A program made the translations under genes and the position numbers. From contig CADCGK010000015.1 of the NCBI GenBank assembly GCA_902800965.1, forward strand, positions 1 through 58,483: 58,483 nucleotides of DNA, given 5' to 3'. A model generated the notes under the pieces. It ran no database searches and was not told the DNA's origin. It saw only the letters and a list, made by a program, of their open reading frames with translations. The DNA is from an uncultured Bacteroidia bacterium (GTDB taxonomy: Bacteria; Bacteroidota; Bacteroidia; Bacteroidales; F082). Of this stretch, positions 18,421 to 27,857 are shown in pieces (positions within the stretch are counted from its first letter, which is position 1; each line of letters opens with the position of its first letter).

Positions 18421-19527
18421 TTATTGTTCTATATTCTCTTTCAGTCGTTCGGCGTTTTCGGCCATCTGTAGGCGGTTGATGATCTCGTTGAGGTCGCCAT
18501 CCATGACGGCAGCGAGGTTATAGACGGTGAGGCCTTCCACGCGGTGGTCGGTGACACGGCCTTGAGGGTAGTTATAGGTGCGGATCTTTGCCGAGCGGTC
18601 GCCGGTAGAGACCATGGTTTTGCGCTTGGCAGAGATGTCGCTGATATATTTCTGGTATTCCATGTCATAGATGCGCGTGCGAAGTCTCGCCAAGGCGCGT
18701 TCACGGTTCTTGGGTTGGTCGCGGGTCTCGGTGCACTCGATGAGGATTTCTTGCATCTCGCCCGTGTTGGGGTTTTTCCACATATAGCGCAAACGCACGC
18801 CTGACTCCACTTTGTTCACGTTCTGTCCGCCAGCGCCTGAGGAGCGGAAGGTGTCCCACTTGATTTCTCCTTCGTTGATTTCCACATCGAACTCCTCGGC
18901 TTCAGGCAGCACGGCCACCGAAGCGGCGGAGGTGTGGATGCGGCCTTGGGTCTCGGTTTTGGGCACACGCTGCACACGGTGAACGCCAGACTCAAATTTC
19001 AAAATACCATAGCAGCCATTTCCCGTCACGGTGAAGTCGATTTCCTTGTAGCCGCCGCTTGCACCTTCGCTCACGGAGGTCACTTCGGTCTTCCATCCTT
19101 TAGCTTCACAGAATTTGGTGTACATGCGGAACAGGTCGCCTGCAAAAAGGCAGGCCTCGTCTCCGCCCGTGCCAGCACGGATTTCCATAATGGCGTTCTT
19201 GCTGTCCTGTGGGTCTTTGGGAATCATCATCACACGGATGTCCTGCTCCAGCTGCTCGATACGCGTTTGGGCGGTGTCCAGCTCCTCTTGGGCCATCTTG
19301 CGCATCTCCTCGTCCTTCTCCGTAGCCAGGATTTCCTTGGCTTCTTCGACATTGCCTTTCAAGGTCTTGTATTCCTTGAAGGCCATGACGATAGGCTCCA
19401 AGTCCTTATAGTCTTTGTTGAGCTTCACGAATCGCTTCATGTCAGCGGCCACGGCGGGGTCGGCGAGTTGTTCGCCCATTTCCTCCCAGCGGTGCTTTAT
19501 CGTTTCGAGTTTTTCGGTAATGTCCAT
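18421..19527 (-). CDS. prfA: Peptide chain release factor 1
   Basis: The 368-residue class I release factor recognises UAA and UAG and triggers peptide release. The GGQ motif is at 233-235 in [16 protein letters not shown]. The stop-codon reading tripeptide appears as PKT in [12 protein letters not shown], the position of PxT in RF1 rather than SPF of RF2. The gene begins 3 nt after purM and ends 2 nt before pyrF, so translation is probably coupled across the three genes. Confidence 0.96.
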   Translation of the reverse strand: MDITEKLETIKHRWEEMGEQLADPAVAADMKRFVKLNKDYKDLEPIVMAFKEYKTLKGNVEEAKEILATEKDEEMRKMAQEELDTAQTRIEQLEQDIRVMMIPKDPQDSKNAIMEIRAGTGGDEACLFAGDLFRMYTKFCEAKGWKTEVTSVSEGASGGYKEIDFTVTGNGCYGILKFESGVHRVQRVPKTETQGRIHTSAASVAVLPEAEEFDVEINEGEIKWDTFRSSGAGGQNVNKVESGVRLRYMWKNPNTGEMQEILIECTETRDQPKNRERALARLRTRIYDMEYQKYISDISAKRKTMVSTGDRSAKIRTYNYPQGRVTDHRVEGLTVYNLAAVMDGDLNEIINRLQMAENAERLKENIEQ

Positions 19528-19530
19528 GAT

Positions 19531-20694
19531 TTAGTATTCGAAGATGCCGAACTCGCTCTTGATCGTCAATCTCTTTTGTTCCGATGCCTCCACATGACCG
19601 ATAATCTGGCTGTCGATATTGAACTGTTTAGCAATGGCAATCATCTCATTGGCTGTCTTTTCGTTGGTGTAGATTTCCAAACGATGGCCCATGTTGAAGA
19701 CTTTGTACATCTCGTGCCAATCGGTGCCTGAGGCGGCTTGAATCATCTTGAACAAAGGTGGCAACGCCAGCATGTTGTCTTTCACGATGTGCAGCTTGTC
19801 AACGAAATGCAGTACCTTGGTTTGGGCGCCGCCGCTGCAATGGATGATGCCGTGGATTTGCTTGCGGAAGTCCTTCAGAATCGGGATCATCAGCGGGGCG
19901 TAGGTGCGGGTGGGTGAGAGGATGAGCTTGCCCACATCCACGCCAGGGACCTCGGTGGGGTCGGTGAGTTTGTGCGGGCCGGAATAGACCAATTCTTCCG
20001 GCACGGCGTGGTCGTAGCTCTCCTCATATTTTTCTGCCAGATAATGGCCCAGCATGTCGTGGCGGGCCGAGGTTAGGCCGTTGCTGCCCATGCCGCCGTT
20101 ATAGCTGTCCTCGTAGGTAGCTTGTCCGTAAGAGGCGAAGGCCACGATGACATCGCCGGGTTGCAGGTCGTTTTCAATGACTTCGTCGCGACGGATACGT
20201 GTGGTCACGGTGCTATCCACGATGACGGTACGCACGAGGTCGCCCACATCGGCGGTTTCGCCACCAGTGAGGTAGATGCCGATGCCGAGTTTGCGCAGCT
20301 TCTCCAAGAAATGCTCTGTGCCGTTAATCAAAGCAGAGATCACCTCGCCCGGAATCAGGTTTTTGTTTCTTCCAATGGTGGAGGAGAGCAACATCTTGTC
20401 GGTGGCTCCCACGCAGATGAGGTCGTCGGTGTTCATTACCACGGCGTCTTGGGCCACGCCTTCCCAAACGCTCATGTCGCCGGTCTCTTTCCAATAGAGA
20501 TAGGCCAATGAGGATTTGGTGCCGGCGCCGTCGGCGTGCATGATGTTGCAATATTCAGGATCGCCCCCGAGGATGTCGGGGATGATCTTGCAGAAAGCGT
20601 TCGGGTAGAGCCCCTTGTCGAGGTTCTTGATGGCGTTGTGGATGTCTTCCTTTTCGGCGGAGACGCCGCGTTGAGCGTATCGTTGTTGTTCCAT
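19531..20694 (-). CDS. purM: Phosphoribosylformylglycinamidine cyclo-ligase (AIR synthetase)
   Basis: The 387-residue enzyme closes the imidazole ring of AIR in purine synthesis using ATP. Recognisable segments are MHADGAGTKSSLAYLYW, the PurM/PurL superfamily motif NTDDLICVGA, GGETADVGDLVR, and the C-terminal HCSGGAQTKVLHFVD and FNMGHRLEIY. It is somewhat longer than the E. coli enzyme, as in other Bacteroidetes. As first gene of purM-prfA-pyrF it links a purine and a pyrimidine enzyme with a translation factor. Confidence 0.94.
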   Translation of the reverse strand: MEQQRYAQRGVSAEKEDIHNAIKNLDKGLYPNAFCKIIPDILGGDPEYCNIMHADGAGTKSSLAYLYWKETGDMSVWEGVAQDAVVMNTDDLICVGATDKMLLSSTIGRNKNLIPGEVISALINGTEHFLEKLRKLGIGIYLTGGETADVGDLVRTVIVDSTVTTRIRRDEVIENDLQPGDVIVAFASYGQATYEDSYNGGMGSNGLTSARHDMLGHYLAEKYEESYDHAVPEELVYSGPHKLTDPTEVPGVDVGKLILSPTRTYAPLMIPILKDFRKQIHGIIHCSGGAQTKVLHFVDKLHIVKDNMLALPPLFKMIQAASGTDWHEMYKVFNMGHRLEIYTNEKTANEMIAIAKQFNIDSQIIGHVEASEQKRLTIKSEFGIFEY

Positions 20695-20696
20695 TT

Positions 20697-20776
20697 TGAC
20701 TCGGGACTCGGGACTTCGGGACTCGGGTTGTTGACGAGTAAGGTCTCGCGTCCCGGGTCTCTAAGTCTCGTGTCAT
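20697..20776. repeat. Degenerate GACTCGGG repeats upstream of purM
   Basis: The 83-bp gap between purM and the OmpA-family gene holds three near-copies of GACTCGGG and then partial inverted copies (GTCTCGCGTCCCGGGTCTC, AAGTCTCGTGTC). The stretch may fold, and looks like intergenic repeat DNA. No promoter box was recognised in it. Confidence 0.45.
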
Positions 20777-20777
20777 T

Positions 20778-23228
20778 TTATTTAAAAATCAGTTTTCTTT
20801 CTTTGGTATCGAATTCGTAGTTGCCCATCTGGCTCATGGTCTTCTTGCCAATGACCCAGTCTTCAATCATCTTCTGGACGACTTTCACAGGAACATTTGT
20901 CAAGGTCTTGTTGGCGATGCGAATCTCTTTGATGTTGACGATGGCGCCGTTGGCTACGGTTCCTGTGCCGAGGATCTTCTCGACATCGCCTTGGAAGTTC
21001 TCACGTCTGATACGTCCTTCCTTCAGGAGTCTCAAGGCGGTCTTTTCCGACATGCTGAATTCGGCATTCTGGCTGTAGGTGAAGGTTTCCCTATAAGCAT
21101 CAACGATGGCGGTGAAGGTGAAGTAACCGCGCTTGTCGGTGGTGAATTCGATATCTTTGGCTTCCATCGGGTTGATGGCGATGTTGACGCTGTCGTTGGC
21201 GCCGATCTCGGTGCGTGGCACGTAGTCCTTCGAGAGGATACGGAACTCGGTGCGGCGGTTCAGCTGGTGAGCAGCTTCTCTGGCTTCATTGCTCGGCAGC
21301 TTATTGATGAAGTCCTCGGTAAGTTGTGTTCCTGCCTTGAAGGTATAGCCTCTCACGGTCATGTCTTTTTGGATGGTGCGAGGCACGCGCTCGCCGTAAC
21401 CTTTAGCAGTCAGACGCAATGGGTCGATGCCGCGTATGATGAGGTAATCGACGACGCTTTGGGCACGTTTCTGCGAAAGGATGTCGTTGCTTTCCTCGGA
21501 GGCGCGGGCATCGGTATGTGAAGCCAACTCGATGGTGATGGTTGGGTTGACTTGAAGGGTCTCTATCAGGCCTTGGAGTGAGTCTTCAAATTGGGGTTTG
21601 AGGTCCCATTTGCCCAGGTCGTAAAGGATGTCAGGCAGCATGATGGGCTCATCCGGAATAGGTTGGATCATGAATTCCTTTACGAAGTCTTTGCTGAACT
21701 CCAATCCCACTGTAGTTTCGGTGGCACTGAGGGTAAAGTAGTTGTCTTTGTCGATAGTGATGTCGTAGGTGGTGTTTTTGTTGACTTGCGATTCGCTGAA
21801 GTTGAAGTAGCCCTTGTCGTTAGTGCGGGTGCTCATGACGGATCCGTCGGAGCCGACGAAACGAACGGTGGCATTGGAGACGAGTTGCAGGGTGTTTTCG
21901 TCTTTAACGGTGCCCGAGAACGTGAACTTGACACTTGGCTCTTCGAAGTAGTAGATGTCGTCAACGCCTCTGTTGTTGCCTCTGTTGGAGGAGACGAAGC
22001 CTTTTTCCTGAGTGGGGTGGAAACAGATGGCGAAGTCGTCGCTGGTAGAGTTCATGGGGTATTTCATGTTGACGGGTTTGCCCCAGTTGCCTGCGGTATC
22101 GATGGTGGAGACGAAGACATCGAGTCCGCCCATGCCGCCGTGTCCGTTGGAGGAGAAGTAGAGGGTGGTGTCATTGCGGAGGAAGGGGAACACTTCATCG
22201 CCGGCAGTGTTGATGTTCTCGCCGAGGTTAAAGGGTCTGCCGAAGGGTTCGGAAGTGGATTTTCTGGTGGAGATCCAAAGGTCTTTACCGCCGAATCCAC
22301 CGGCCCGTTCCGCGGAGAAATAGAGGATCAGCTCATCGCTAGTAAGGGTGGGGTGTCCCACGATGTCGAGGGTATCGATGGTAGCGATTTGAACGGGGAT
22401 GGCGTTGGAGAAGCTGCCTCCTGATTTGGAGGCGACCATGATCTGGCAACCGTTCTTACGGTGTTCGCCTGCTTGGCAGCGAGTGAAGTATAGTTTAGTG
22501 AAGTTGGCGTTCATGAAGCCGGCGCCGTCGCTGTCATCGGTGTTGATATTTTCGTTTTCATCGGCGAGTATAGGAGTGCTCCAGTCGCCTTTACGGTCTT
22601 GCTTCGAGGTCCAGAAGTCGGTGAAATCCTGTCCGGTGATTTCTTCTTTCTCGCCTCCAGTAGAGCCTTTGCGTGCGGAGGTGAAGATGATCTCGTTATA
22701 ATTGTTATTGATCCAGATGGCGCCGAAATCGGAGTTCTTGGAATTGACTTTTTTCAATAATGTCAGCTGAAAGCGTGACGGGTTGTCGATCCATTCCTGG
22801 ATGAGGTTGGTGGTCTCGATGCCTAGTTGTCCACGAGGATCGCTGGGAACCATTTTTTTGTACATCTCATAGCATTCAATGGCTTCCTTAAACTTCTGGT
22901 TGGTTTTATAAGTCTCTGCCAAATACAGGTAGGTTTCGGGATGGGTGGTGGGGTAGTCGGTGTTAAGCAAACGTTTATAGTAGGGTTCTGCGCGTTTGGT
23001 GAGGCCGATCAGGCGGTAGCATTCTCCCATCTGGAAGCTGATGCGGGCTCTCTCTGCTTTGTCGCGTTTGCTTTTCTTATAAGCTTTCTTATAGCGGTCT
23101 GCGGCTTCGAGGTATTGTTTTCTGCCAAAAGCGAGGTCGGCGTTTTTGGCATAGTTCCTTTGTGCAAAGATTTCTGTGTCGAGTCCGAGGCACAGGATGG
23201 AAAGCAGGATGATGATATATTTCTTCAT
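20778..23228 (-). CDS. PorE-like OmpA-family outer-membrane protein with C-terminal retropepsin-like domain
   Basis: The 816-residue product has a signal peptide (ends EIFAQ), a TPR region (about 25-125), and a PD40-type beta-propeller (about 150-425; repeated FSAERAGGFGGKDLW and FSSNGHGGMGGLDVF). Next are a carboxypeptidase-regulatory-like domain (about 430-515) and an OmpA peptidoglycan-binding domain (about 530-665; ELASHTDARASEESN and LNRRTEFRIL). This order is that of PorE, which ties the type IX secretion machine to peptidoglycan. Unusually, about 120 further residues follow (about 690-816) that align by pattern with clan AA retropepsins. There the DTG active-site triplet is replaced by Ser719-Gln-Asn721. 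The gene has its own promoter box and is monocistronic. Confidence 0.87.
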   Translation of the reverse strand: MKKYIIILLSILCLGLDTEIFAQRNYAKNADLAFGRKQYLEAADRYKKAYKKSKRDKAERARISFQMGECYRLIGLTKRAEPYYKRLLNTDYPTTHPETYLYLAETYKTNQKFKEAIECYEMYKKMVPSDPRGQLGIETTNLIQEWIDNPSRFQLTLLKKVNSKNSDFGAIWINNNYNEIIFTSARKGSTGGEKEEITGQDFTDFWTSKQDRKGDWSTPILADENENINTDDSDGAGFMNANFTKLYFTRCQAGEHRKNGCQIMVASKSGGSFSNAIPVQIATIDTLDIVGHPTLTSDELILYFSAERAGGFGGKDLWISTRKSTSEPFGRPFNLGENINTAGDEVFPFLRNDTTLYFSSNGHGGMGGLDVFVSTIDTAGNWGKPVNMKYPMNSTSDDFAICFHPTQEKGFVSSNRGNNRGVDDIYYFEEPSVKFTFSGTVKDENTLQLVSNATVRFVGSDGSVMSTRTNDKGYFNFSESQVNKNTTYDITIDKDNYFTLSATETTVGLEFSKDFVKEFMIQPIPDEPIMLPDILYDLGKWDLKPQFEDSLQGLIETLQVNPTITIELASHTDARASEESNDILSQKRAQSVVDYLIIRGIDPLRLTAKGYGERVPRTIQKDMTVRGYTFKAGTQLTEDFINKLPSNEAREAAHQLNRRTEFRILSKDYVPRTEIGANDSVNIAINPMEAKDIEFTTDKRGYFTFTAIVDAYRETFTYSQNAEFSMSEKTALRLLKEGRIRRENFQGDVEKILGTGTVANGAIVNIKEIRIANKTLTNVPVKVVQKMIEDWVIGKKTMSQMGNYEFDTKERKLIFK

Positions 23229-23256
23229 GGTCTGAACACAATTCTCATTAATTCAG

Positions 23257-23264
23257 CAAAGATA
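23257..23264 (-). promoter_or_regulatory. Bacteroidetes -7 box (TATCTTTG) of the OmpA-family gene
   Basis: The minus strand reads TATCTTTG 28 nt before the ATG at 23228. No exact -33 TTTG was seen. Confidence 0.6.
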
Positions 23265-23299
23265 CGAAAGATTTGCTGAATTATTCGGAAATAAAGGAA

Positions 23300-23334
23300 T
23301 AAAAAAAGGCCCCATCTTCAAGATGGAGCCTTTT
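23300..23334 (-). terminator. Rho-independent terminator of secDF
   Basis: On the minus strand GGCTCCATCT pairs with AGATGGGGCC (one T-G pair), followed by seven T residues. It lies directly after the secDF stop. Confidence 0.85.
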
Positions 23335-23356
23335 CGTGTGTTGTTTGGAAGAAAAC

Positions 23357-26300
23357 TTATTTCTTCTTGTTGTTCTCTTCAGCCTCGGCGAGTGCCTTTT
23401 CCTGCTTGTGACCTTTGAGAAGGTTGTAAGCGATGGGTGAGGACAGGAACACTGAGGAGAAGGTACCAGCCAGGATACCGACCAACAGAGCGAAGATGAA
23501 TCCGCGGATGGTGTCGCCGCCGAAGAAGAAGATGGCGAGCAACACGACGAAGGTGGATCCTGAGGTGTTGAACGAACGGGTCAAGGTGCTGTTGACGGCG
23601 TTGTTGATGTTCTCTCTCCATGTGGCCTTCGGGTGCAGGTTGGTGTTTTCACGGACACGGTCGAAGATAACCACGGTGGCGTTGATGGAGTAACCGATGA
23701 TGGTCAGCACGGCGGCGATGAAGGCCTGGTCAACTTCCATAGTGAAAGGCAGGATGTTGAAGAACAGGGAATACATGCCGAGCATGATGACGGTGTCATG
23801 GGTCAAAGCTGCCAGAGCGGAGAGACCATACTGCCATCTGCGGAAACGGATGGCGATGTAGGCGAACATCAAGACCAGTGAGACGGCGATAGCCCAGATG
23901 GACTTGCGCTTGACGTCGCTGGCGATGGTGGCACCGACTTTCTGGGTGCTCAGCACGCCGATGGTCTCATCTTCAGATGAGAACTGTTCGGCAGAGAGCT
24001 TCTGGCTGAACAGGCTGTTCAAACCTTGGTAGAGGATGCCTTGGATTTCGCTGTCCACTTCGGGGTTGTTGTCTTCGATCTTGTACTTGGTCGTGATCTT
24101 CACCTGACCGTTAGGACCGTAGGTCTTCACTTCAGGAGTCTCCCAGCCTTCAACATTGACAGCTGACAGAGCTTCACGGACTTGGTCAACTTTCACATCT
24201 TGGTCGAAACGAACGATGTAGTTACGACCACCCTTGAAGTCGATACCGAGGTTCAGACCCTTGAAGGCGAGAGAACCGACGCTGATGACGATCATGACGA
24301 GGGCGATGATGTAAGCGGTCTTGCGGAACTTGATGAAGTCGAAGTGAGTGTCCTTCAGGAAGTTCTCGGTGAACTTGGTGGTGAAGGAGATTTCCTTTTC
24401 CTTATCAAGCATTCTCGTGAAGATGAGACGGCTGATGAAGATGGAGGTGAAGAGAGAGGTAAGGATACCGATGCAGAGGGTGACGGCGAAGCTGTGGACA
24501 GGGCCGGTACCGAGGATGATCAGTACGATACCAGTGATCAAGGTGGTGACGTTACCGTCGATAATGGCGGAGTAAGCGTTCTTGTAACCAGCGTCGATAG
24601 CGGCGCGGAGGGCTTTGCCACCGCGGAGTTCTTCCTTGATACGCTCGAAGATAATCACGTTGGAGTCAACTGCCATACCGAGGGTCAACACGATACCTGC
24701 GATACCAGGCAAGGTCAGCACGGAGCCGAGGCAAGCGAGGACACCGAACAGGAAGAACACGTTGACGATCAGGGCGACGTCGGCAACCAAACCGGCTTTC
24801 TTGTAGAAGAACACCATGTAGATCAGCACGAGGAGGAATGCGAATACCATGGACCACATACCTTTGCGCACTGATTCTTGACCGAGTGAAGGACCAACGA
24901 CCTGTTCTTCGAGGATACGGGCAGGAGCCGGAAGCTTACCAGCCTTCAGGATGTTGGCCAAGTCTTGAGCTTCTTCGATTTGCATGCCGCCGCCGGAGAT
25001 GCTTGAACGGCCGTTCGGGATCTCGTCGTTGACGACAGGGAAGCTATAGACGTAGTTGTCGAGGACGATGGCGACTTGTTTGCCAATGTTCTCGCCAGTG
25101 AGGCGCTTCCAAGCCTTGGCACCTTCGGAGTTCATCTGAAGGGTGACTTCCACTTGGTTGTTCTGGCCGTAGTCCTGACGGGCGTCGGTGATGACTTCAC
25201 CGCCGAGGGCGCATTTGTTGTCACGCGACATCTTCAGGGCGACGAGTTCAAGGAACTCGGTCTCGCCACCGTAGTTCTGAGGTTTCACGCTCCAAGCAAG
25301 CTTCAGGGTGCGGGGGAAGATGTTGGCGGTCTCAGCCAGCATGCGGTTGATGTTGGCGGTGTCTTTCACCTGGGCGATACCCACGCGAGCGGTCTGAGCA
25401 GGACCTTGCTGAGTGTAAGAAGGCTGCAGGAGAGCGTACAGGGGGTTCTCAGCTTGGAACTTGGCCAGGGCCTCGTCCTCGTTGAGTTCTTCTTCGCTGT
25501 TATCTTCAGCGATCTGCTCAAGCAGTTCTTTTTCAGCTTTGGTGGTGTCGGCTTCTGCAACTTCAGGTTGAGCTTCAGCGACGACTTCATCACCTTCAGC
25601 AGGAGTTTCAACGGTTTCTTCAATGGCTTCGTCGTTAGTAGTGTTAGCGGCTTTTGCCTTCTCAGCTAACTTGGCGTTGGCTTGATCGAAATATTGGTAG
25701 AGCTCGCTGAAGTTGTAGGTCTCCCAGAACTCGAGTTGTGCGGTGCCTTGGAGGAGTTTGCGGACACGGGCCGGATCCTTGATACCGGGAAGCTCGACCA
25801 AGATACGGCCGCTGCCTTCCAGTTTCTGGATGTTGGGCTGAGCCACACCGAAACGGTCGATACGGGTTCTCAGAATCTGATAGGAACGATCGATGGCGCC
25901 GTCGCTTTCTTCCTTCAACACTTTCAGCACTTCACTGTTGGTGGAGTTGACCGTGATACCCTTGTCTTTGAATTCGAACAAGAAGATAGAGGCTAACTTG
26001 GCGTTGGGATCAACTTCTTCGAAAGCTTGACCGAACAAGGTCACGAAGTCGCCTTCGCTCTTCTGTTGACGTTCAGCAGCAAGTTGCATGGCCTGCTGGA
26101 AAGTCGGATCGTTGGCATTGGCACCGGCCAAGGCGTTGACGATGTCCTTCACAGAGACTTCGAGGGTGACGTTCATACCGCCCTTCAAGTCCAGACCTAA
26201 GTTGATTTCTCTTTCTTTAGCTTCACGATAGGTGTACTTCTTCACTAACAGATTGTACACGTTGACGTTGCTCATGGAATCCAGATAGTGGTTTTCCTTG

Positions 26301-26431
26301 ACTACATCACCCTGGGCGAACTTGGCAGCTTTATTCTCAACCACTTTGGTTACCACAGTGAATGAAAGCTGGTACAAGAAGATCAACCCGAAGATGATGG
26401 CTAGCGTCTTGATTGCTCCTTTGTTTTGCAT
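23357..26431 (-). CDS. secDF: Protein translocase subunit SecDF (fused)
   Basis: The 1024-residue inner-membrane protein joins SecD and SecF, the proton-driven accessory of the SecYEG translocon. The SecD half shows INLGLDLKGGMNVTLEVS (about residue 75), LVELPGIKDPARVRKLLQ and, after the periplasmic domain, GMAVDSNVIIFERIKEEL. The SecF half shows LNLGIDFKGGRNY and SINATVVIFDRVREN. Around residues 268-320 there is a long acidic, Glu/Ala-rich low-complexity insert. Such an insert is common in Bacteroidetes SecDF, though its function is unknown. Fusion of the two subunits is normal for the phylum. The gene is monocistronic, with a strong promoter and terminator. Confidence 0.96.
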   Translation of the reverse strand: MQNKGAIKTLAIIFGLIFLYQLSFTVVTKVVENKAAKFAQGDVVKENHYLDSMSNVNVYNLLVKKYTYREAKEREINLGLDLKGGMNVTLEVSVKDIVNALAGANANDPTFQQAMQLAAERQQKSEGDFVTLFGQAFEEVDPNAKLASIFLFEFKDKGITVNSTNSEVLKVLKEESDGAIDRSYQILRTRIDRFGVAQPNIQKLEGSGRILVELPGIKDPARVRKLLQGTAQLEFWETYNFSELYQYFDQANAKLAEKAKAANTTNDEAIEETVETPAEGDEVVAEAQPEVAEADTTKAEKELLEQIAEDNSEEELNEDEALAKFQAENPLYALLQPSYTQQGPAQTARVGIAQVKDTANINRMLAETANIFPRTLKLAWSVKPQNYGGETEFLELVALKMSRDNKCALGGEVITDARQDYGQNNQVEVTLQMNSEGAKAWKRLTGENIGKQVAIVLDNYVYSFPVVNDEIPNGRSSISGGGMQIEEAQDLANILKAGKLPAPARILEEQVVGPSLGQESVRKGMWSMVFAFLLVLIYMVFFYKKAGLVADVALIVNVFFLFGVLACLGSVLTLPGIAGIVLTLGMAVDSNVIIFERIKEELRGGKALRAAIDAGYKNAYSAIIDGNVTTLITGIVLIILGTGPVHSFAVTLCIGILTSLFTSIFISRLIFTRMLDKEKEISFTTKFTENFLKDTHFDFIKFRKTAYIIALVMIVISVGSLAFKGLNLGIDFKGGRNYIVRFDQDVKVDQVREALSAVNVEGWETPEVKTYGPNGQVKITTKYKIEDNNPEVDSEIQGILYQGLNSLFSQKLSAEQFSSEDETIGVLSTQKVGATIASDVKRKSIWAIAVSLVLMFAYIAIRFRRWQYGLSALAALTHDTVIMLGMYSLFFNILPFTMEVDQAFIAAVLTIIGYSINATVVIFDRVRENTNLHPKATWRENINNAVNSTLTRSFNTSGSTFVVLLAIFFFGGDTIRGFIFALLVGILAGTFSSVFLSSPIAYNLLKGHKQEKALAEAEENNKKK

Positions 26432-26507
26432 TGTAAAAACGATTTAATTATTTGACTTTTAATATTTTACTTCGAATTTTTATAGATTTTACTTAAAATC
26501 GAGCCTG

Positions 26508-26539
26508 CAAAATTACTGCTTTTTGTTCGAATTCACAAA
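26508..26539 (-). promoter_or_regulatory. Bacteroidetes-type promoter of secDF
   Basis: On the minus strand TTTG (26539-26536) and TAATTTTG (26515-26508) are 20 nt apart, a full match to the -33/-7 consensus. The expected leader is about 70 nt, long enough for post-transcriptional control, but no known element was recognised. Confidence 0.75.
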
Positions 26540-26546
26540 TTGTTTT

Positions 26547-27857
26547 TTAATATTTTAGCCATTTGAAGATTTCCTTATAGCTCAACTTCTTTCCGTACAT
26601 GAGGATGCCGGTCCTGTAGATCTTGGATGCGACCCATGTCATGCCAATGAAAGTGCCGACCAAAATGAGGGCGGAAACGACAACCTGCCAGATCGGGATG
26701 CCGAAGGGGATGCGCACCATCATCACCACGGGCGAGGTGAAGGGGATCATCGACATCCAGACGGCCAGACTACTGTCGGGGTCATTGACGACGTAAATGG
26801 CGGAGAGCATGGCGATGATGAGGGGAACCGTCACAGGTAAGGTAAACTGCTGTGAGTCGGTGTTGTTCTCGACGATGGAGCCGATGGCGGCGAACATAGT
26901 GGCATAGAGCAGGTAGCCCAGCAGAAAGAACACGATGAAGCTGATGATGACGGTGCCGAAGTCGATCGAATGGACGATGTTGAGCACGTTTTGCACCGCC
27001 TCGTTGTCCATGATGTTGCTGGAGCTGATCTGTTGGCTCATCACCGTCCCTGCGCTGATGGCTTCAGGATGGCTGATGCCCACGGCGGCGGAGAATCCGA
27101 TGTAGATGGCGCCCGTAAGCAGGACCCACATCAGAAACTGGGTCAGGGCGACCAGCGAGACGCCGATGATCTTGCCCATCATCAGCTGGAAAGGCTTGAC
27201 GCTGCTGACGATGACCTCCACGATGCGGCTGCTCTTCTCTTCCGTGACGCCTTGCATCACCTGTCCGCCGAACAGCATGATGAACATGTAGATGAGGATG
27301 GCGAGGATCATGCCCAAGATGAACTGGACCTCGGTGAAGGTCTCTTTTTCTCCGCCTTCCTCGTCCATGCGGATCACCGAGAGGTTGATGCTGGTCTTGA
27401 TGCTTTCAAGGATATCAGGGTCCACGCCAGAGGCCAGCAGCTTCTGTACCTGGATCTCGTTTTTCATCACATCTCGGATATGGTCTTCGACGCTCATGGG
27501 GACTTGTTTCATGCTATATACCATGGCGCTTGAGGGGATGTTGAGCTGTGTCTCCGGGATGAACAGGGCAATGTCGTAAACCCCTTCCTGAATCAGCTTT
27601 TTCGTGGAGTCGATGCTGATGTCGTCGAGGCGAACAAAGGTCTGGTTTTCGGTGTTGGTGAACTGGCGCTCAAACCAATGGCTCTGATCGACCACCGCGA
27701 TGGTGCGTTTCTCGTTGTCGCCATGCAGCGCCAGCAGGATGGGAATGATATAGACGGCAGCCAGGAGCAGGGGACCCAAGAAGGTCATGATGATGAAGCT
27801 GCGCTTCTTGACGCGTGTGAAATACTCACGCTTGATGATGAGTCCGATCTTGTTCAT
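26547..27857 (-). CDS. ABC-2 type exporter permease (NatB-like)
   Basis: The 436-residue protein has one N-terminal membrane helix (about 22-44, after the charged YFTRVKKRSF), an extracytoplasmic loop of about 130 residues and five or more C-terminal helices. This is the layout of ABC-2 permeases of the NatB group. The segment VTEEKSSRIVEVIVSSVKP before the second helix is diagnostic. Its start overlaps the 3' end of the ATPase gene by 4 nt, so the two are translationally coupled and form one exporter. The substrate is not evident. Confidence 0.9.
   Translation of the reverse strand: MNKIGLIIKREYFTRVKKRSFIIMTFLGPLLLAAVYIIPILLALHGDNEKRTIAVVDQSHWFERQFTNTENQTFVRLDDISIDSTKKLIQEGVYDIALFIPETQLNIPSSAMVYSMKQVPMSVEDHIRDVMKNEIQVQKLLASGVDPDILESIKTSINLSVIRMDEEGGEKETFTEVQFILGMILAILIYMFIMLFGGQVMQGVTEEKSSRIVEVIVSSVKPFQLMMGKIIGVSLVALTQFLMWVLLTGAIYIGFSAAVGISHPEAISAGTVMSQQISSSNIMDNEAVQNVLNIVHSIDFGTVIISFIVFFLLGYLLYATMFAAIGSIVENNTDSQQFTLPVTVPLIIAMLSAIYVVNDPDSSLAVWMSMIPFTSPVVMMVRIPFGIPIWQVVVSALILVGTFIGMTWVASKIYRTGILMYGKKLSYKEIFKWLKY

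Noticed and set aside
21591..22424. A 277-codon plus-strand ORF
   Set aside because: It is antisense to the beta-propeller part of the OmpA-family gene, and its composition is Gly/Val/Glu-rich with no family pattern.
24182..24874. A 230-codon plus-strand ORF
   Set aside because: It is antisense to secDF. The acidic Asp/Glu/Gly-rich translation is a shadow of the biased codon use in the gene.
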